Source: Margaritifera margaritifera
Taxonomy: Eukaryota > Mollusca > Bivalvia > Unionida > Margaritiferidae
Length of the DNA stretch: 64,000 nt
Direction: 5' to 3'
NCBI GenBank assembly: GCA_029931535.1
Contig: JAQPZY010001471.1
Location: forward strand, 558,001 to 622,000
A program made the position numbers and the translations under genes. How positions within the stretch are numbered: the first letter of the stretch is position 1; every line of letters begins with the position of its first letter. Of this stretch, positions 1 to 11,621 are shown piece after piece. The notes beneath the pieces are model-generated. The model worked only from the letters and a program-made list of their open reading frames with translations. It was not told the DNA's origin and did no database searches.

Positions 1-1210
1 ACTCAAAGAGTTAATTAAGGTGGCGTATTTTCATCATCCGCGTAAGTTGCATACATTGATGGTTTACTGGATTAGCTTACTGTATGTACCAGGTTTTGGT
101 TGCAAAATTGGTTAAATAGTCCGTTGTTGTCCGACAATGCCTGACGATTTCACTTATCTAGCTCTTACTCCAAATAATCTCCAATAGTTGCAAAAAGAAA
201 CATTAGACAGACTGTTTTACAAGCTACAGGACATAGAATCAAGTTTTGACAAATTCTTTATTTTTCGAACGACAGAGCAAACCGTCAGAATTAAAAGAAA
301 CAGATAATGGTCTGAAACAAATGGAGAAGAACACAGAAAAATAAATAAAAGCAGAGCAAACAGAAGAGTTAAAGAGGGAAATGTATTTTTATCCAACTGC
401 CTGTTGCTTTATTGATATCAGCTATGTCATTTACAAATTGAAAACATGTCCGAAACTAATATCAGCGGTACAACATGAAAACAAAACGGCAGAGTCTGTG
501 CAAAGCACAGAGGCAGATCCTGGACAAAGTCAAAAGTCGGAAAGCGTGCCAACATGATGCCTTCAGAGCAAACCAACTGTAAAAAAAACTTGCATCACAT
601 GGCTTTTACAGGTATCCAGCTTTAAAAATATTTGATTCGAAACAAAATACCGCGGCAGCACTGTAATTTGATTCTTCAGAAAGTTTGAGGTAACTACAAT
701 CAAGAAATGCATGTATTGTGTACTGGAACATACAGAGCACAAACTAGCTTTATTTTCTCAAACGTTAAAGTTGATGCCTACGGAAAATAAATCAGTGGTC
801 TGAACGCTGAAGTATGGATGGCCTAGTAATATTTTAATGATTTGCAAAGGACCAAAGTTTGGCTGGTCTAGTGGTTTGTTTTTGTTTTTTAAATTTTGCA
901 TGCTAGTGTTCTCTTATCCCTATACGAGATGGTGATACACAAAAATATGAATGGTCTAGTGATTTTAATTTTTAGGTTAGTATTCTGGTATCGCTATTCG
1001 AAATACACACAATATATGAGTGTCCAGAACTCTCTTTTTTGTATAATAGTAACGAGGTGTACTAATCATAGATTTATGTATTGCAGAGTTTGCATTATAT
1101 ATGTGTGTGTTTATGTGTGTGTGTAATCTGTTTATATAATATTTCCAGGGAATATTGAATAAAAATGAATGAATGGTTGTAGAGAGTATCTTGATGCTAT
1201 TACCAAGAAA
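1..1210. other. left flank, no gene recognised
   Basis: AT-rich sequence with stop codons in all frames at short spacing. I see no splice-bounded coding exon, RNA gene or complete transposon. A short motif resembling TGGTCTAGTGATTTT recurs loosely (about 865-880, 950-970, and again near 6915), suggesting an old dispersed repeat. Confidence 0.4.
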
Positions 1211-1411
1211 GGAGCTACGGTGGCTCAGTGGTTAGCGTGCTGGACTCAAGACCCAAAGGGTGCGGGTTCGAATCGTAACATCGGACCAGCCTGGGTCAGC
1301 TACTGTGGTGTGCCCTTGGGCAAGGCACTTTACTCCCATTGCCTCGGCACTTAATAACCTACTTGTGGTGCTGTGCCGTAAAACACAAAACCAAAACCAA
1401 ACCAAACCATT
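1211..1411 (+). mobile_element. tRNA-derived SINE
   Basis: The head (1211-1284) reads like a tRNA gene with an A box (TGGCTCAGTGGTTAGCG) and a B box (GGTTCGAATC, about 1264-1273), the internal RNA polymerase III promoter. The 3' side of the acceptor stem does not pair with the 5' side, so it is not a functional tRNA. The body contains GTGTGCCCTTGGGCAAGGCA, a box shared by many invertebrate SINEs, and the element ends in an AACC-rich tail (about 1381-1411). Head, body and simple-sequence tail in this order define a SINE. Confidence 0.8.
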
Positions 1412-1946
1412 AAGAAGCTTAGAACAGCTTTAATTAAATTAATTGTAAATAGACCAGAGATTGTTTAAGCTTGATTTTAACAGTCGATTTCGGCAACGTG
1501 ATACCAATGTGAGATACTTAACATTTAATGAGTTCGGGCATACGACTGCAAAGATAAATCAAACAGCTGTCTAATCATTTTAGTACAAACTGTAGTAAAG
1601 ATCATTTGAGAGTGACTGGCATGGAGCACAACATCTGCTGGTCAAAAGTAAAAGGATGAAAAAAAAATTACCCCCCCCAAACCCCCCTCCAAAAAAACAA
1701 AACAAACCATTATGGTTTAATTGTTCAGGAGCTGCAAATAATTGTAAAATTCCACCGAAGGTGTAACCTCGATTGCAGCCTTGAGCACCTTTATTATTTT
1801 ATTTTTAAAATCTTAATTCATACATTCATTTTTTTTACCGAACTTTATGCGAGATCATCGAGACAAATAAATACAGTCTAGTCTATCTATCTATTTACCT
1901 CTGTTATGCTCGATGAGCTCAGAGCACCAATTCTGTCTGTGGACGA
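1412..1946. other. spacer with C- and A-tracts, no gene
   Basis: Non-coding AT-rich spacer. It holds a C8 tract followed by further C and A runs near 1670-1700 and a short TCTA repeat near 1880. No coding or RNA feature is visible. Confidence 0.4.
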
Positions 1947-2363
1947 ATGTTGTCTAGTAGCACGATGGAATTTAACACGACTAAACGTCTTTGTTTCTCG
2001 TGGGCTTCAGACTTATTTATTTATTGGATAAATCTGAAACAATTTAATATGATATGCAACAACTGTAAAATTTCGCCACATCATGACTTGAGATACATTA
2101 AGGAAAGAAACTTAACAATTATAAACGAAGATCAATACTATTGGAAAGCATATCAAGATTTATCTGATATTGAAAAAAGAAATAATTTAAATCGAGAAAA
2201 GGAAATTAGTGGATTTGGTTGGTGGTATTGGAAGGTTAAACTACTATACAGTTATTTTACTGAGAAATCGATACAGATGAGCCAACAAATTGGGGATACG
2301 TTTTTCTACAAGACAGCATTGGGCTCACAGACGAGGGAAAAGCTAGACTTACGTAACACCTAA
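1947..2363 (+). pseudogene. coding-like fragment, possibly glycosyltransferase-related
   Basis: An open frame of 138 codons. The part from about codon 45 has protein-like composition and contains GFGWWYWK, which resembles the aromatic G-[FY]-G-[YW]-W-x-W-K motif of some poorly characterised glycosyltransferase-like proteins. The upstream part and the start codon look arbitrary. No splice sites of quality are evident and the frame closes just before a 22-bp minisatellite. A further coding-like stretch continues beyond the minisatellite in other frames, so this is best read as part of a decayed gene or mobile element. The family link is inference from one motif. Confidence 0.3.
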
Positions 2364-2372
2364 TTTTAGGTG

Positions 2373-2617
2373 CACGGGTACAAAATAACATTTCCACGGG
2401 TACAAAATAACATTTCCACGGTACAAAATAACATTTCCACGGGTACAATATAACATTTCCACGGGTACAAAATAACATTTCCACGGGTACAAAATAACAT
2501 TTCCACGGGTACAATATAACATTTCTACGGGTACAAAATAACATTTCCACGGGTACAAAAAACATTTCCACGGGTACAAAATAACATTTCCACGGGTACA
2601 AAATAACATTTCCACGG
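2373..2617. repeat. 22-bp minisatellite, about 11 copies
   Basis: Tandem copies of a 22-bp unit (CACGGGTACAAAATAACATT plus TC) with few substitutions and two units shortened by 1 bp. Since 22 is not a multiple of 3, the long minus-strand frames across it cycle through the same peptides and are artefacts. The unit has no spacers and no dyad, so it is not a CRISPR array. Confidence 0.95.
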
Positions 2618-3003
2618 TGCCACAAACACTGTTAAATAGTTATTTGAGAAACTAATACCAGGTGAACAAGGTCACGACTCAGATGAAAACATTATCAGAC
2701 CATTCCATGACTATATATTAAAATCAGATGTTAACTTAGACCATGGTGTTGGAGGTAACGGTATATTTTCACATCGTTATTAAAGTGGGCAGTATCGTTG
2801 GATGCAACAATAATTTACAGAAACCCAAAGAGTAGTCTAGGTAAACTGGGGTTAAACCCTACCATTAATACCGAAGTAGTGAAAAACAGTATTCCAAAGA
2901 CTGATAAACAGTCTCTGATAGTCAGACAAGAAATTGTAGAGGACAAAAAAATTAGAAGAACGATGATGATAATGATAGTCCTTCTGTCAGATCTGCTAAT
3001 GTG
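2618..3003 (+). pseudogene. frameshifted coding-like fragment, unknown protein
   Basis: Just after the minisatellite one frame reads about 47 codons without a stop (2645-2780) and includes GEQGHDSDENIIRPFHDYIL. After a stop, a frame offset by two continues with WAVSLDATIIYRNPKSSLGK to about 2990. Both stretches look protein-like and together would make one segment with a frameshift between them. I do not recognise the family. It could be an uncharacterised gene or a mobile-element protein. The stop and frame change argue that it is no longer functional. Confidence 0.35.
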
Positions 3004-3762
3004 ATCTGATACTTGGACGTTCAGAACATACATGGCAACAGTGGTGTACTGGCCATTGGGCATACCGGGACAAATCCCGGTGGGCCGCCGCAAAAAAATC
3101 CGTTTTTACCGCTGTTTTACTAGTGTGAGCAAAACCCCGGGCCTGTCCCGGCAGATAAGTCCAGGGCCGAGTTGCTTACCCAGTACACTCCTGCATAGAA
3201 ATATAGAAACGTCAGCATACTATATATATATTGACCATAAAATAAACAAACAATGTTTTACATTAATACTAATTATTGCAGGAACTGTTTACTTTTTAAA
3301 AAATATGTTATGAATTCACCTACTGTGACGAACTTCTCTAAATTTTAATCGCGCAATGTACGCCAGATTTTCTCAATCCTTTTTGATGTCGTGTTTACAC
3401 TTTCGTTGAAAAATGCAAATAGCAAGCCAATAATTGCTAAAATAAGTAAAATAACACATATTCGGCTTGGAAAGAAATAAACCGTTCAGATGAAATAGAA
3501 AAACGACAACGACAACAAAAACAGCATCAAAACACTTTCGTACTCACCATCATCCTTTTTTTGTCTATCTTTCTCCAATTAGTGTTAATAGTTTGCTTTG
3601 GCGTGTCAATGTTGTGTCATGGTACCTTTGATTCCACTCTCAATCTTCAGGAACATATACTAGTCTGTCAACAGTTATAATTCCACACCTTATATATTTA
3701 AACTTTGCATCATGTGTTAATTGTTATTGCATTTTTAAATGCCTAAATGATCTCACATAGCA
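3004..3762. other. spacer with a GC-rich palindromic tract
   Basis: Mostly AT-rich, without coding signal. At 3065-3080 lies CCGGGACAAATCCCGG, a 6-bp stem with a 4-nt loop, followed by GTGGGCCGCCG and, near 3135-3160, CCCCGGGCCTGTCCCGG. The locally high GC content against an AT-rich background suggests a repeat end, but I could not find its partner. Confidence 0.3.
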
Positions 3763-4041
3763 TTAAAGTATATTTCTTGTCGTAAAATCATGGAGACCTG
3801 CTAGTGTTTTCAGGTTAAAATGTTCCATGACATCATGATCGTACTGATAATCGTCATTTGGTATGTTTGAGTCGCTAAGTGATGGGGAAAAAATTCTTAG
3901 TGGTATATCTTTTTCGTTAAATAGTTCAAAGCTACCCATTAATTTATATGAGTAAATATCTTTCTTCAAATATTTTGTGTGCATATTTATAAATTGTCTT
4001 AGTGTTTCTGTGGACTTTTCATCACTTAAATTTTTAGCTAT
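3763..4041 (-). CDS. candidate terminal coding exon, unknown protein
   Basis: On the minus strand a frame of 92 codons ends in a stop at 3763-3765 and remains open back to an AG acceptor-like sequence (TATATAACAG) at about 4042-4044; upstream of that the frame is stopped. Composition is protein-like, with segments such as DIYSYKLMGSFELFNEKDIP and DVMEHFNLKTLAGLHDFTT. There is no signal peptide or transmembrane stretch within it. I recognise no domain. Nothing upstream on the minus strand (4.05-5.4 kb) offers a clear partner exon, and the adjacent DNA is a recent duplication, so it may be a stranded exon or part of a mobile element. Confidence 0.35.
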   Translation of the reverse strand: MAKNLSDEKSTETLRQFINMHTKYLKKDIYSYKLMGSFELFNEKDIPLRIFSPSLSDSNIPNDDYQYDHDVMEHFNLKTLAGLHDFTTRNIL

Positions 4042-4114
4042 CTGTTATATAGATTGCTACGGGAATCTAAAGCTATGTATAAATCTGATTGTCTTTTTAC
4101 CTGTTATTTCTTTT

Positions 4115-4841
4115 CCTTCTTTCATAAACATATGAAATATGAAATCGTTGCTAAATTATATGTATTTCTCGTCCGTGTTCGGTATGATTATTACCTCTTC
4201 ATCTCAAACGTGTTTTACCAAAAGCATCTTGATGAATAAATGACTGTCATAACTGGACAAGTTATGAATGAAAAATGAAAATGTATTTTGGGCATTTAAA
4301 AGTCAAATTTTATTCGCTATATGCTGGACCTCTTTACTTGCTTTTTATGTGATCATGATCCTGAATTTTGTCCTAGACTATTACTTTCCAACAGATATGG
4401 CATATATTTGTTGAGTTGCAATGTTGTTCATCTTCCTTCTTTCCTGAATTTTGTCCTAGACTATTACTTTCCAACAGATATGGCATATATTTGTTGAGTT
4501 GCAATGTTGTTCATCTTCCTTCTTTCATAAACATATGAAATATGAAATCGTTGCTAAATTATATGTATTTCTCGTCCGTGTTCGGTATGATTATTACCTC
4601 TTCATCTCAAACGTGTTTTATCAAAAGCATCTTGATGAATAAATGACTGTCATAACTGGACAAGTTATGAATGAAAAATGAAAATGTATTTTGGGCATTT
4701 AAAAGTCAAATTTTATTCGCTATATGCTGGACCTCTTTACTTGCTTTTTATGTGATCATGATCCTGAATTTTGTCCTAGACTATTACTTTCCAACAGATA
4801 TGGCATATATTTGTTGAGTTGCAATGTTGTTCATCTTCCTT
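4115..4841. repeat. recent ~403-bp tandem duplication with an extra 83-bp copy
   Basis: The segment 4115-4443 recurs at 4518-4841, an offset of 403 bp, with almost no differences (for example TTTTACC versus TTTTATC). Within it the 83-bp block starting CTGAATTTTGTCC occurs at 4361, directly again at 4444, and at 4764. Near identity in neutral sequence implies a recent duplication or an assembly artefact. Confidence 0.9.
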
Positions 4842-7800
4842 TGTGAACATCATAGGTTTTACATTTTTCGGTCAAAATCTTGTACATACTGGTTTTGCAA
4901 TCTTATCCGATGCATAGTAAATATTTAAGTACAATGTATTCCTCTAACAACTATGGGTTATGTCTTGTAGAATTTTTTAACATGCAAACAGATCCCTAAT
5001 GGAATGTATTATTTTTCTGTTGTTATTGTCTAGGATAATGTATTAAGTTGCGTGTCAATTTCGTTTTTGCACAGGTACAATGATACTTTAAAAATCACAA
5101 CAAAATAACATACGGAACATTTAACTGATGTTGATATGTTTTCAATTTTACGACCGAACCCTCTTCAGCTATTTAATCTATTGAATTATCTCTATTGTAA
5201 CATATTCTTTAATGTTCTGATGTGTAGAAAAAAATTCAATCATTTTTTTTTTACATATATAAATCTGTCCGACATTTATATGGTACACATTTTGAAATGT
5301 TTTTAGAGTGATTGTACTAATTAAAACCCGAAGTTCAAAATATACATTGGTGTAGCTGTACAAGTCCGCGTGTGGTATCCGCCACATTGTATTTCTGATA
5401 AAGGCTCTAGCGAAGTGTAGAATAATGACACCGTGGTGTTGAAGAAAGCATCAGTAGAATATAATTTTGAGCTAAATAAATATAGAGCAACAAACATAAC
5501 AGTTTGTTCAAGCGATAGTTAAAATACGAATGGACTCCTAACTTGGAAATAAATTAATTTTTCTCTTTCTAAATTTTAATAGTGCGCATTTTATTTTTCG
5601 GAATGCATAACAAATTATTCACTTCTTTTCCAGCAAAACCAGTAGACAATTTTGATTGATTTAATTGATTATTTAAAACACATGAAAAAAGGTATAACAT
5701 TTTTTTCATCACTCAATTATTTTATTTGCAAAATATTACTTTAATTTCATTAATTAAAGGGAAATTCTGGAAAATTACACATACTTATTTCCTGTCCAAA
5801 TTTGGTAAGTAAAATGTCGAAAAAACCATATATAATATTAACCATTTCACCTCTTTTCAATACATTAACAGGTTTGGTTTTGTATTAAATATTTCTAGAC
5901 TGAACTTGTTTTCCTTTCTGAGTCAGTCGTATCATAAGTCTAATTGAGCATTTACAGAAGCGAATTGCCAAATTTTTGTCCTGATGATCTTCAAATATTG
6001 CTCATTGTCACTGAAAACTTCATACAAATCTTGATTGTTGCCGTGGTAAATTCTATATTTATTTAAATTTCTTTTAGGTAAATGTCTAAGTATTTAGGTC
6101 ATTATTCTTTTTAAATTTGTCTTTTCATACGTCTTAATACTTTTGTAGCTTGAGAATGTATTAAAAAGGGTTCTATTTTTTTCCTAATTGTCTTGGGGTT
6201 GGTAGATTAAGAATTGAAGTATTCATTTTGATTTATTTTAACTGAAAATATTTCAATATGTTTAACAACATTTTTAGATGTGAAAAACTTTAAATATATA
6301 TTGAACTATTTTGCATTTTGTTTAACGTCACTATTTTAAGTGTACAACTAGGTTACTATTGTATGTGTACAACTATGTCCCTAGTTTACCAGTTTGAGCA
6401 TTACATTAATGTTTCGGTATAGTGTGACGTGGTACGCAAGTTGAAAACGTAATGATTTTAACCTGTGTATTACATCACTGTTTCTGTATACTGTGACGCA
6501 GCATGCAAGTAGAAGTAGTGTTTTGAGTTGAATGTGTGCATTACATCACTGTTTTGTTCTGTACTGTAGTTCACGCTATATATAATTCACCCAGACCACT
6601 TCCCCCAAGTACCACCCTTGCCTTCTAATTATTACATACATATATTCGCAATTTATATATTAAGCATATCCTGTGCCACATATTATGTTGACAGTTTAGG
6701 TACATTTGCATATGTTGTCCTGAGGCTAACGAAAGTAACTCGTAATAGCATAACCAACGCACTAAGAGACTTATCTGTCTTTGAGATTTCGCCTGCTGTA
6801 ATGTGCCATGATTTATGATATGTAAAATGATTTTGTGTTTACTTAATGAATTTTCTTCACAGTCTAATTAGTCTAGTGCATTTTTACTTTATGTATTAAA
6901 ACCCTCGAGTCTTGCTGGTCTAGTGATTTTTCAGAGGTATACATACTGACAGATCTGGAATTAGAATTTTTCAATGTATTTATTCATTTATTTACTGAGC
7001 GTCGGTGAAGCCAATGCGAAAATAGTTGTCTAGTCGTATACAATTTCACTATGGTTCAGAACAACGTATACTACTTTAACAAACACCCCCCCCCCCCCAC
7101 ACACAAAAAAATCAATATAATTATGTCTCGCTGAATATTCTAAGGCGCCATTTTTGGGATTGTTAGTTGCCTTTATAATTTCAAATTTGTGAATCCCCCT
7201 CCCCCTGGGTGGAGAAAAAAAATTAATACATGCAATTTCTTCAAGGAATGTATGGTGGGTGCGATGGCACATTTAAATTTTACCTGAAGTTGCTGCTCAA
7301 CAAGTCAAATATTTGAAAAATCGTATATCTGACGGATGTCACATTTGTATTCCTTGTTTGGCAGATAGCTCTGAAAACAAAAACATCTGCATACTGGTGA
7401 AAAAAAATCAAAAGGTAAGTCTTAAACATTCTTACATTTTCTGAAGAGTCTCTGTCAAAATGTTTGCAGAAAATGAGGGAAGCAGAAACAACAGAACGTC
7501 TTCGTGACCTATTTAACTGTTTTATTTATACAAAAGACAATAGTACTTTTGGTAGTTTAAACGATTCAGTTTTTGATCCTTACTTTGTGTTATAACGAAT
7601 AAATTAGAGTTTGCGGTAGAACTTGCTACCTTTTAGCAACCATGCCGTGAAGTTTCCCGTTTTATCAGCGATTTTCAATTTTCGGTCATTATTTTGAAAC
7701 CTATGGTCAATTTAAATGTTCACCATGAGATGGTACATACTTAAACATAATCCAAACAGTCTGAGAAATAAAGGAATTTAATTATTGTTTCATGGCTTTG

Positions 7801-8246
7801 ATTTCATTACAACGCAACGTACAACGATTTGGTTACAACGCAGATTGACAAACGTTCTTTGCTCTGTCTTTTAGTTGTCGTTTTAGAATGGAGTAAATTA
7901 ACTATACTGTCGTGCTCTTCATTTCTTAAATTTTCTTTCGTTAGTTTTAGCTGATCAATAGGTGCAATGTGTATCTAGAAAGTATATCTAAGCTAATAAG
8001 ATAAACCAGATGGCAATGTGAAAATGAGGAAAGGTAACTCACGCGGAAGCTCAAAATCCACTAGCTAGTTTGAAAAACAAACAAACATGTATACTCAATC
8101 ATGCTGCATTATATATAGTTAATTTACACAGCACAGAAAGCTATATTGATTATGGAATACAACTAATTAAGAAATTACAATTTATTAGAGTTATATTCAC
8201 AGTTTCCTTTTGATCAAACTTTAAAGATGCAATCTTAGCACAAGAA

Positions 8247-8249
<3 letters not shown>
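4842..8249. other. AT-rich spacer, no gene recognised
   Basis: No protein-like frame or RNA gene is visible. There is a C-tract next to an A-tract at about 7085-7110, and a tandem-like trio of segments near 6400-6570 sharing 'cattacatcactgtttctgt' type wording, suggesting a degraded short repeat. Confidence 0.4.

Positions 8250-8310
<61 letters not shown>
8250..8310. repeat. (AT)n microsatellite
   Basis: About 30 uninterrupted AT dinucleotides. Confidence 0.98.
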
Positions 8311-8312
<2 letters not shown>

Positions 8313-8460
8313 TTATCTTTGTATTACGGGCCAGGTTTTGAGAGTTATTATACAGATAAGCTCGACCCAGTTATCCGATACAGTGCAAATGTACTTTCAC
8401 CTCAGCACCTAATCCTAACATCACACTTGTAATAATTGATTACAACGAATGCATTTAGAC

Positions 8461-8463
<3 letters not shown>

Positions 8464-8511
<48 letters not shown>
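8464..8511. repeat. (GA)n microsatellite
   Basis: About 24 uninterrupted GA dinucleotides. Confidence 0.98.
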
Positions 8512-8515
<4 letters not shown>

Positions 8516-8802
8516 TTAAACAATTGAAGATAAGGACGAGAAAATACGACGAATTTTGTATCTTTTCATATAATCAACTTTTCTTGTAAATATTTAGCGT
8601 ACATTTGAAAATCACAATCTGTGAATCGAAAATAGTGAAGAAAAAGAATTATAACCTGCAGTCTAGTGTTATAAAAGGAATACGTGACACTGCATTTACA
8701 CTATGCAATCCGCTAAATAAAAAAAAAAAAAAGCAACAACTGCTTGCGTGTCTGTTCCGTCATTCCTTTGTTAGTACATATGCATGTTCCCTCGTTCCTT
8801 TC

Positions 8803-8804
<2 letters not shown>

Positions 8805-8875
<71 letters not shown>
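8805..8875. repeat. (AT)n microsatellite
   Basis: About 35 AT dinucleotides. The Tyr-Ile frames across it are repeat artefacts. Confidence 0.98.
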
Positions 8876-8878
<3 letters not shown>

Positions 8879-8920
8879 GTCTTTCATCGGCCGGTCCCTT
8901 CATCTATCACTATCAAAATG

Positions 8921-10673
8921 CAGGGGCGGATCCAGAAATATCGTTGGGGGGGGGGGGGGGCTAAAAAATAGGCAAGTGGTCTGTGGGATGGAACCCCTAG
9001 TGGGGGCTCAGGGGGCGAAACCCCCGGAAGCTTCTGCATTTCAAGCGTTTCCAGGGCATAATTTTAACCATCTAACTGTAAAGAAACTAGTACAAAGTAC
9101 ACTAACTTTAACAGTTATTAAAATAGGGAGAATACATTTTGCAAGATTAGGCAATATCAGCTTCTGAATATGCAATGAATGAATAAAAAATATATATAAA
9201 AAGTACAAAAATTATCAGCTCTTTTTTTTCCAATTTACCTTTGAAGTCGATGAAGTGAAAATGACCAAGCGGAGCTAGCACTCTTTTGAGAAGCGCACAT
9301 CTGATGTAAGACCAAGCTGTATACTCTATAACCCAAAGTACACCCATGAATCATACACCAAAATAAAGGCAATTAAAAGCTATTTTAACAATGCCTAAGA
9401 TCTAAAAGGTCTGTTTTAAATAACCAGAATAACCAGTGATGAAAACCTGGGAAATTCTTTATCTTTGAAAATGAAACTCTATGCAAAGGGCGAAACTGTA
9501 GAGTGCAACCTTAATACTTCTGGAAAATATGAATCGCAATTGATCTTTCCAATTGACTGAACATACATGTACACGTACTATGAATCATCGTCCTATATTT
9601 CCTTTAGTTACTGCTCTAAACATTTGTTTACAAGTGATACTCAACGAGTACATGTAAGATTTTAGATTATTAAACCAGATGTGAATATTACATGAGCTGA
9701 AAGCCTAACAGAAACGTAACGCCAAATATGATAACTTTATTGAATTATATAGCAATGGCCGATGAATTTACGGGTGACTGTGACGTCATAATGGGAACCC
9801 CAACAACATCATAAGTTAGAGAGAAAAAATACTGTTTAAAGGCTAATTACAAAATAAATAAATTAATCATGTGCTAGACATACATAGCATTCTAAATAGG
9901 TGACTTTCTGGCTGTTCCTCGGAAACATCGTGCACAATTCAACCCTCCTAACTGCGAGTATTACATGATAAAATACACACATTTACAACTTTATTACATG
10001 ATAAAATACACAGATGTACAACTTTTGCTGAAAAGAGACTTTATACAAATAAGATCTTTCATACTTCTTCGAGATAATAATGGTACACACACATACACAC
10101 ACACACAGGAAGAAGAGTAAAAAGCGACCAAATTTTGTTAGGACATAATTTTACTGTTATTCGAGAAATAAGTATTTTTTGAAGCAAAATAATTCATAAC
10201 AAGTCTTTGCCAAGAACTATTTGAATCTAAAACAAAATTATTTAGTCAGCTTTTCTTACATGTGTGATTCTTTCTTTTTTTTTAAATTATAAGAGTAGGG
10301 TTTGGTAATAACACCCCCCCCCCCCCCCGAAAAAAAAAAAAAATTCGTACATGTATTGGAGTGCAGGTAGTGGTTTTATGCATGCGCTTTGAAAAGTCTT
10401 TCCGCATTTTTACACTACCATATGGTTAGTACTCGTACATCAAGGGTTACATTTGTAAAGCATCCCCCCCCCCCCCCCTTAAAAATGAGCGTGAAACAAC
10501 CGGAACGTTTCCTACAGGAAGTTTTCTTTACAATTATATGGTTTAAAGTATGCCCTGGAAACGCTTAAAATGCAGCAGCTTTCGGGAGCTGCACCTCCTG
10601 GGCTCCGACAGACACCTCGCCTGCCTGTTTAGGACTTAATGATACTATAAACGATATTTCTGGATCCGCCCTG
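8921..10673. mobile_element. non-autonomous hAT-like element with long inverted ends
   Basis: The left end begins CAGGGGCGGATCCAGAAATA and the right end, read on the other strand, begins CAGGGCGGATCCAGAAATAT, so the ends match apart from one G. The inverted similarity continues inward after a G-tract: the left wording TTTCAAGCGTTTCCAGGGCA near 9040 reappears inverted near 10545-10570. CAGGGGCGGATC-type ends are typical of the hAT superfamily. No transposase frame lies inside, so the element would need a helper. I could not see a convincing 8-bp target-site duplication. C-tracts occur at about 10313-10328 and 10463-10478. Confidence 0.75.
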
Positions 10674-11438
10674 GTATTCATTAAAACACAATGCAAGGGT
10701 CAACTGATAAATCTTGTAGACATTACGTGTGACTAGTACCTGCACCAGCATTGTATCTTAATAAAATAGTGGAATCCAGTTCTAACCTTTTCATTGGCTT
10801 CTGCTTTCGTATTTTCTTTGTTGCCGGCGCGTTATAATTGACCAGTGTACAATCAGATTTGAGCTCTTTTTTTTTTTTTTTTTTAAATTTAAACAAAAAT
10901 GTTTCTAAATGATTCAAACGACAGCTGCATTGAGAGATAGAGAGCGGGTGGTGTTAGTAGTGGTCGCCGCTCTAAAATTCATTGATGAGGCAAAGAAGCA
11001 CACCGTGACTTCCTATGACGACATTTTTGGCGGAATGTTCAGACCACGTGAGTAACTGATTTTGGCAAAGCACGAGCAGGTATGACCCACGCTGGAGAAG
11101 GCTATGTAAGGTTTAGAAAGTTCTTGTAGCTAAGAAGAAAAAAAAAAAAAATCTTGAAAGTAATTAAATGACTTCATGATGAAAACTACAGTAAAATCAA
11201 GTGAATAATAACGAAGAGCTGAATAACTGTTTTGAAAAACAAGTGCTTGTCGTATATGATGCACCCCTTTCAATGTTGTAGACTATCCAAGGTCAAATTC
11301 ATTCGCTGCAAGTGACTCACAATTGCCGGTTATATTACTCCACTAAGTAAATAGTGCCCTAATATTTTTGGAAGCTGCTAGCTATATTATTTGTATTTGC
11401 ATGTCATAACTGAACCGAAACATATCTTTTATTTGCAG
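10674..11438. other. upstream region of the RRM gene; possible 5' UTR exon
   Basis: The first coding exon is preceded by a splice acceptor, so at least one 5' untranslated exon must lie upstream. A candidate donor occurs at 11048-11053 (ACCAC followed by GTGAGT), after a stretch of less AT-rich sequence at about 10930-11047. This is a guess from one donor; no TATA box or initiator can be assigned. Confidence 0.25.
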
Positions 11439-11621
11439 ACAACGCAAACATGTTTAAAGTGTACGTCGGCAATCTTGATCCGAAAGTTGACGAAGAGACG
11501 CTGCGTGGTGTATTTGAAGAGGAGGGTATTGTGGTAGACAACGTCGTGGTGAAAAGGGGCTTTGCATTTGTAGACTGTCCAGACCAGGCCAACGTTGACA
11601 GGGCCATTGACAAATTAAACG
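11439..11621 (+). CDS. IGF2BP: RRM gene exon 1 (start codon and most of RRM1)
   Basis: Acceptor ATTTGCAG ends at 11438; the exon starts with 11 nt of 5' UTR and the ATG is at 11450. The 57 codons run MFKVYVGNLDPKVDEETL onward through RNP1 (KRGFAFVD) to DKLN; the exon ends after the first base of a Gly codon and the donor is G|GTAAGT (11622). The ATG is chosen because it immediately precedes RNP2, the position seen in IMP proteins, and because a splice acceptor lies 11 nt upstream. It ends in phase 1, matching exon 2. Confidence 0.85.

Noticed and set aside
1211..1284. Functional tRNA gene
   Set aside because: A and B boxes are good but the acceptor stem does not close and a SINE body and tail follow.
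2373..2617. Direct repeats considered as a CRISPR array
   Set aside because: Units are contiguous with no spacers, and the window is eukaryotic.
2257..2625. Long minus-strand frames repeating a CYFVPVEML-like peptide
   Set aside because: They are a by-product of the 22-bp minisatellite; all three frames cycle through the same words.
8605..9167. Open frames with long Tyr-Ile runs (also at 23258-23657)
   Set aside because: Translations of AT dinucleotide microsatellites, not genes.
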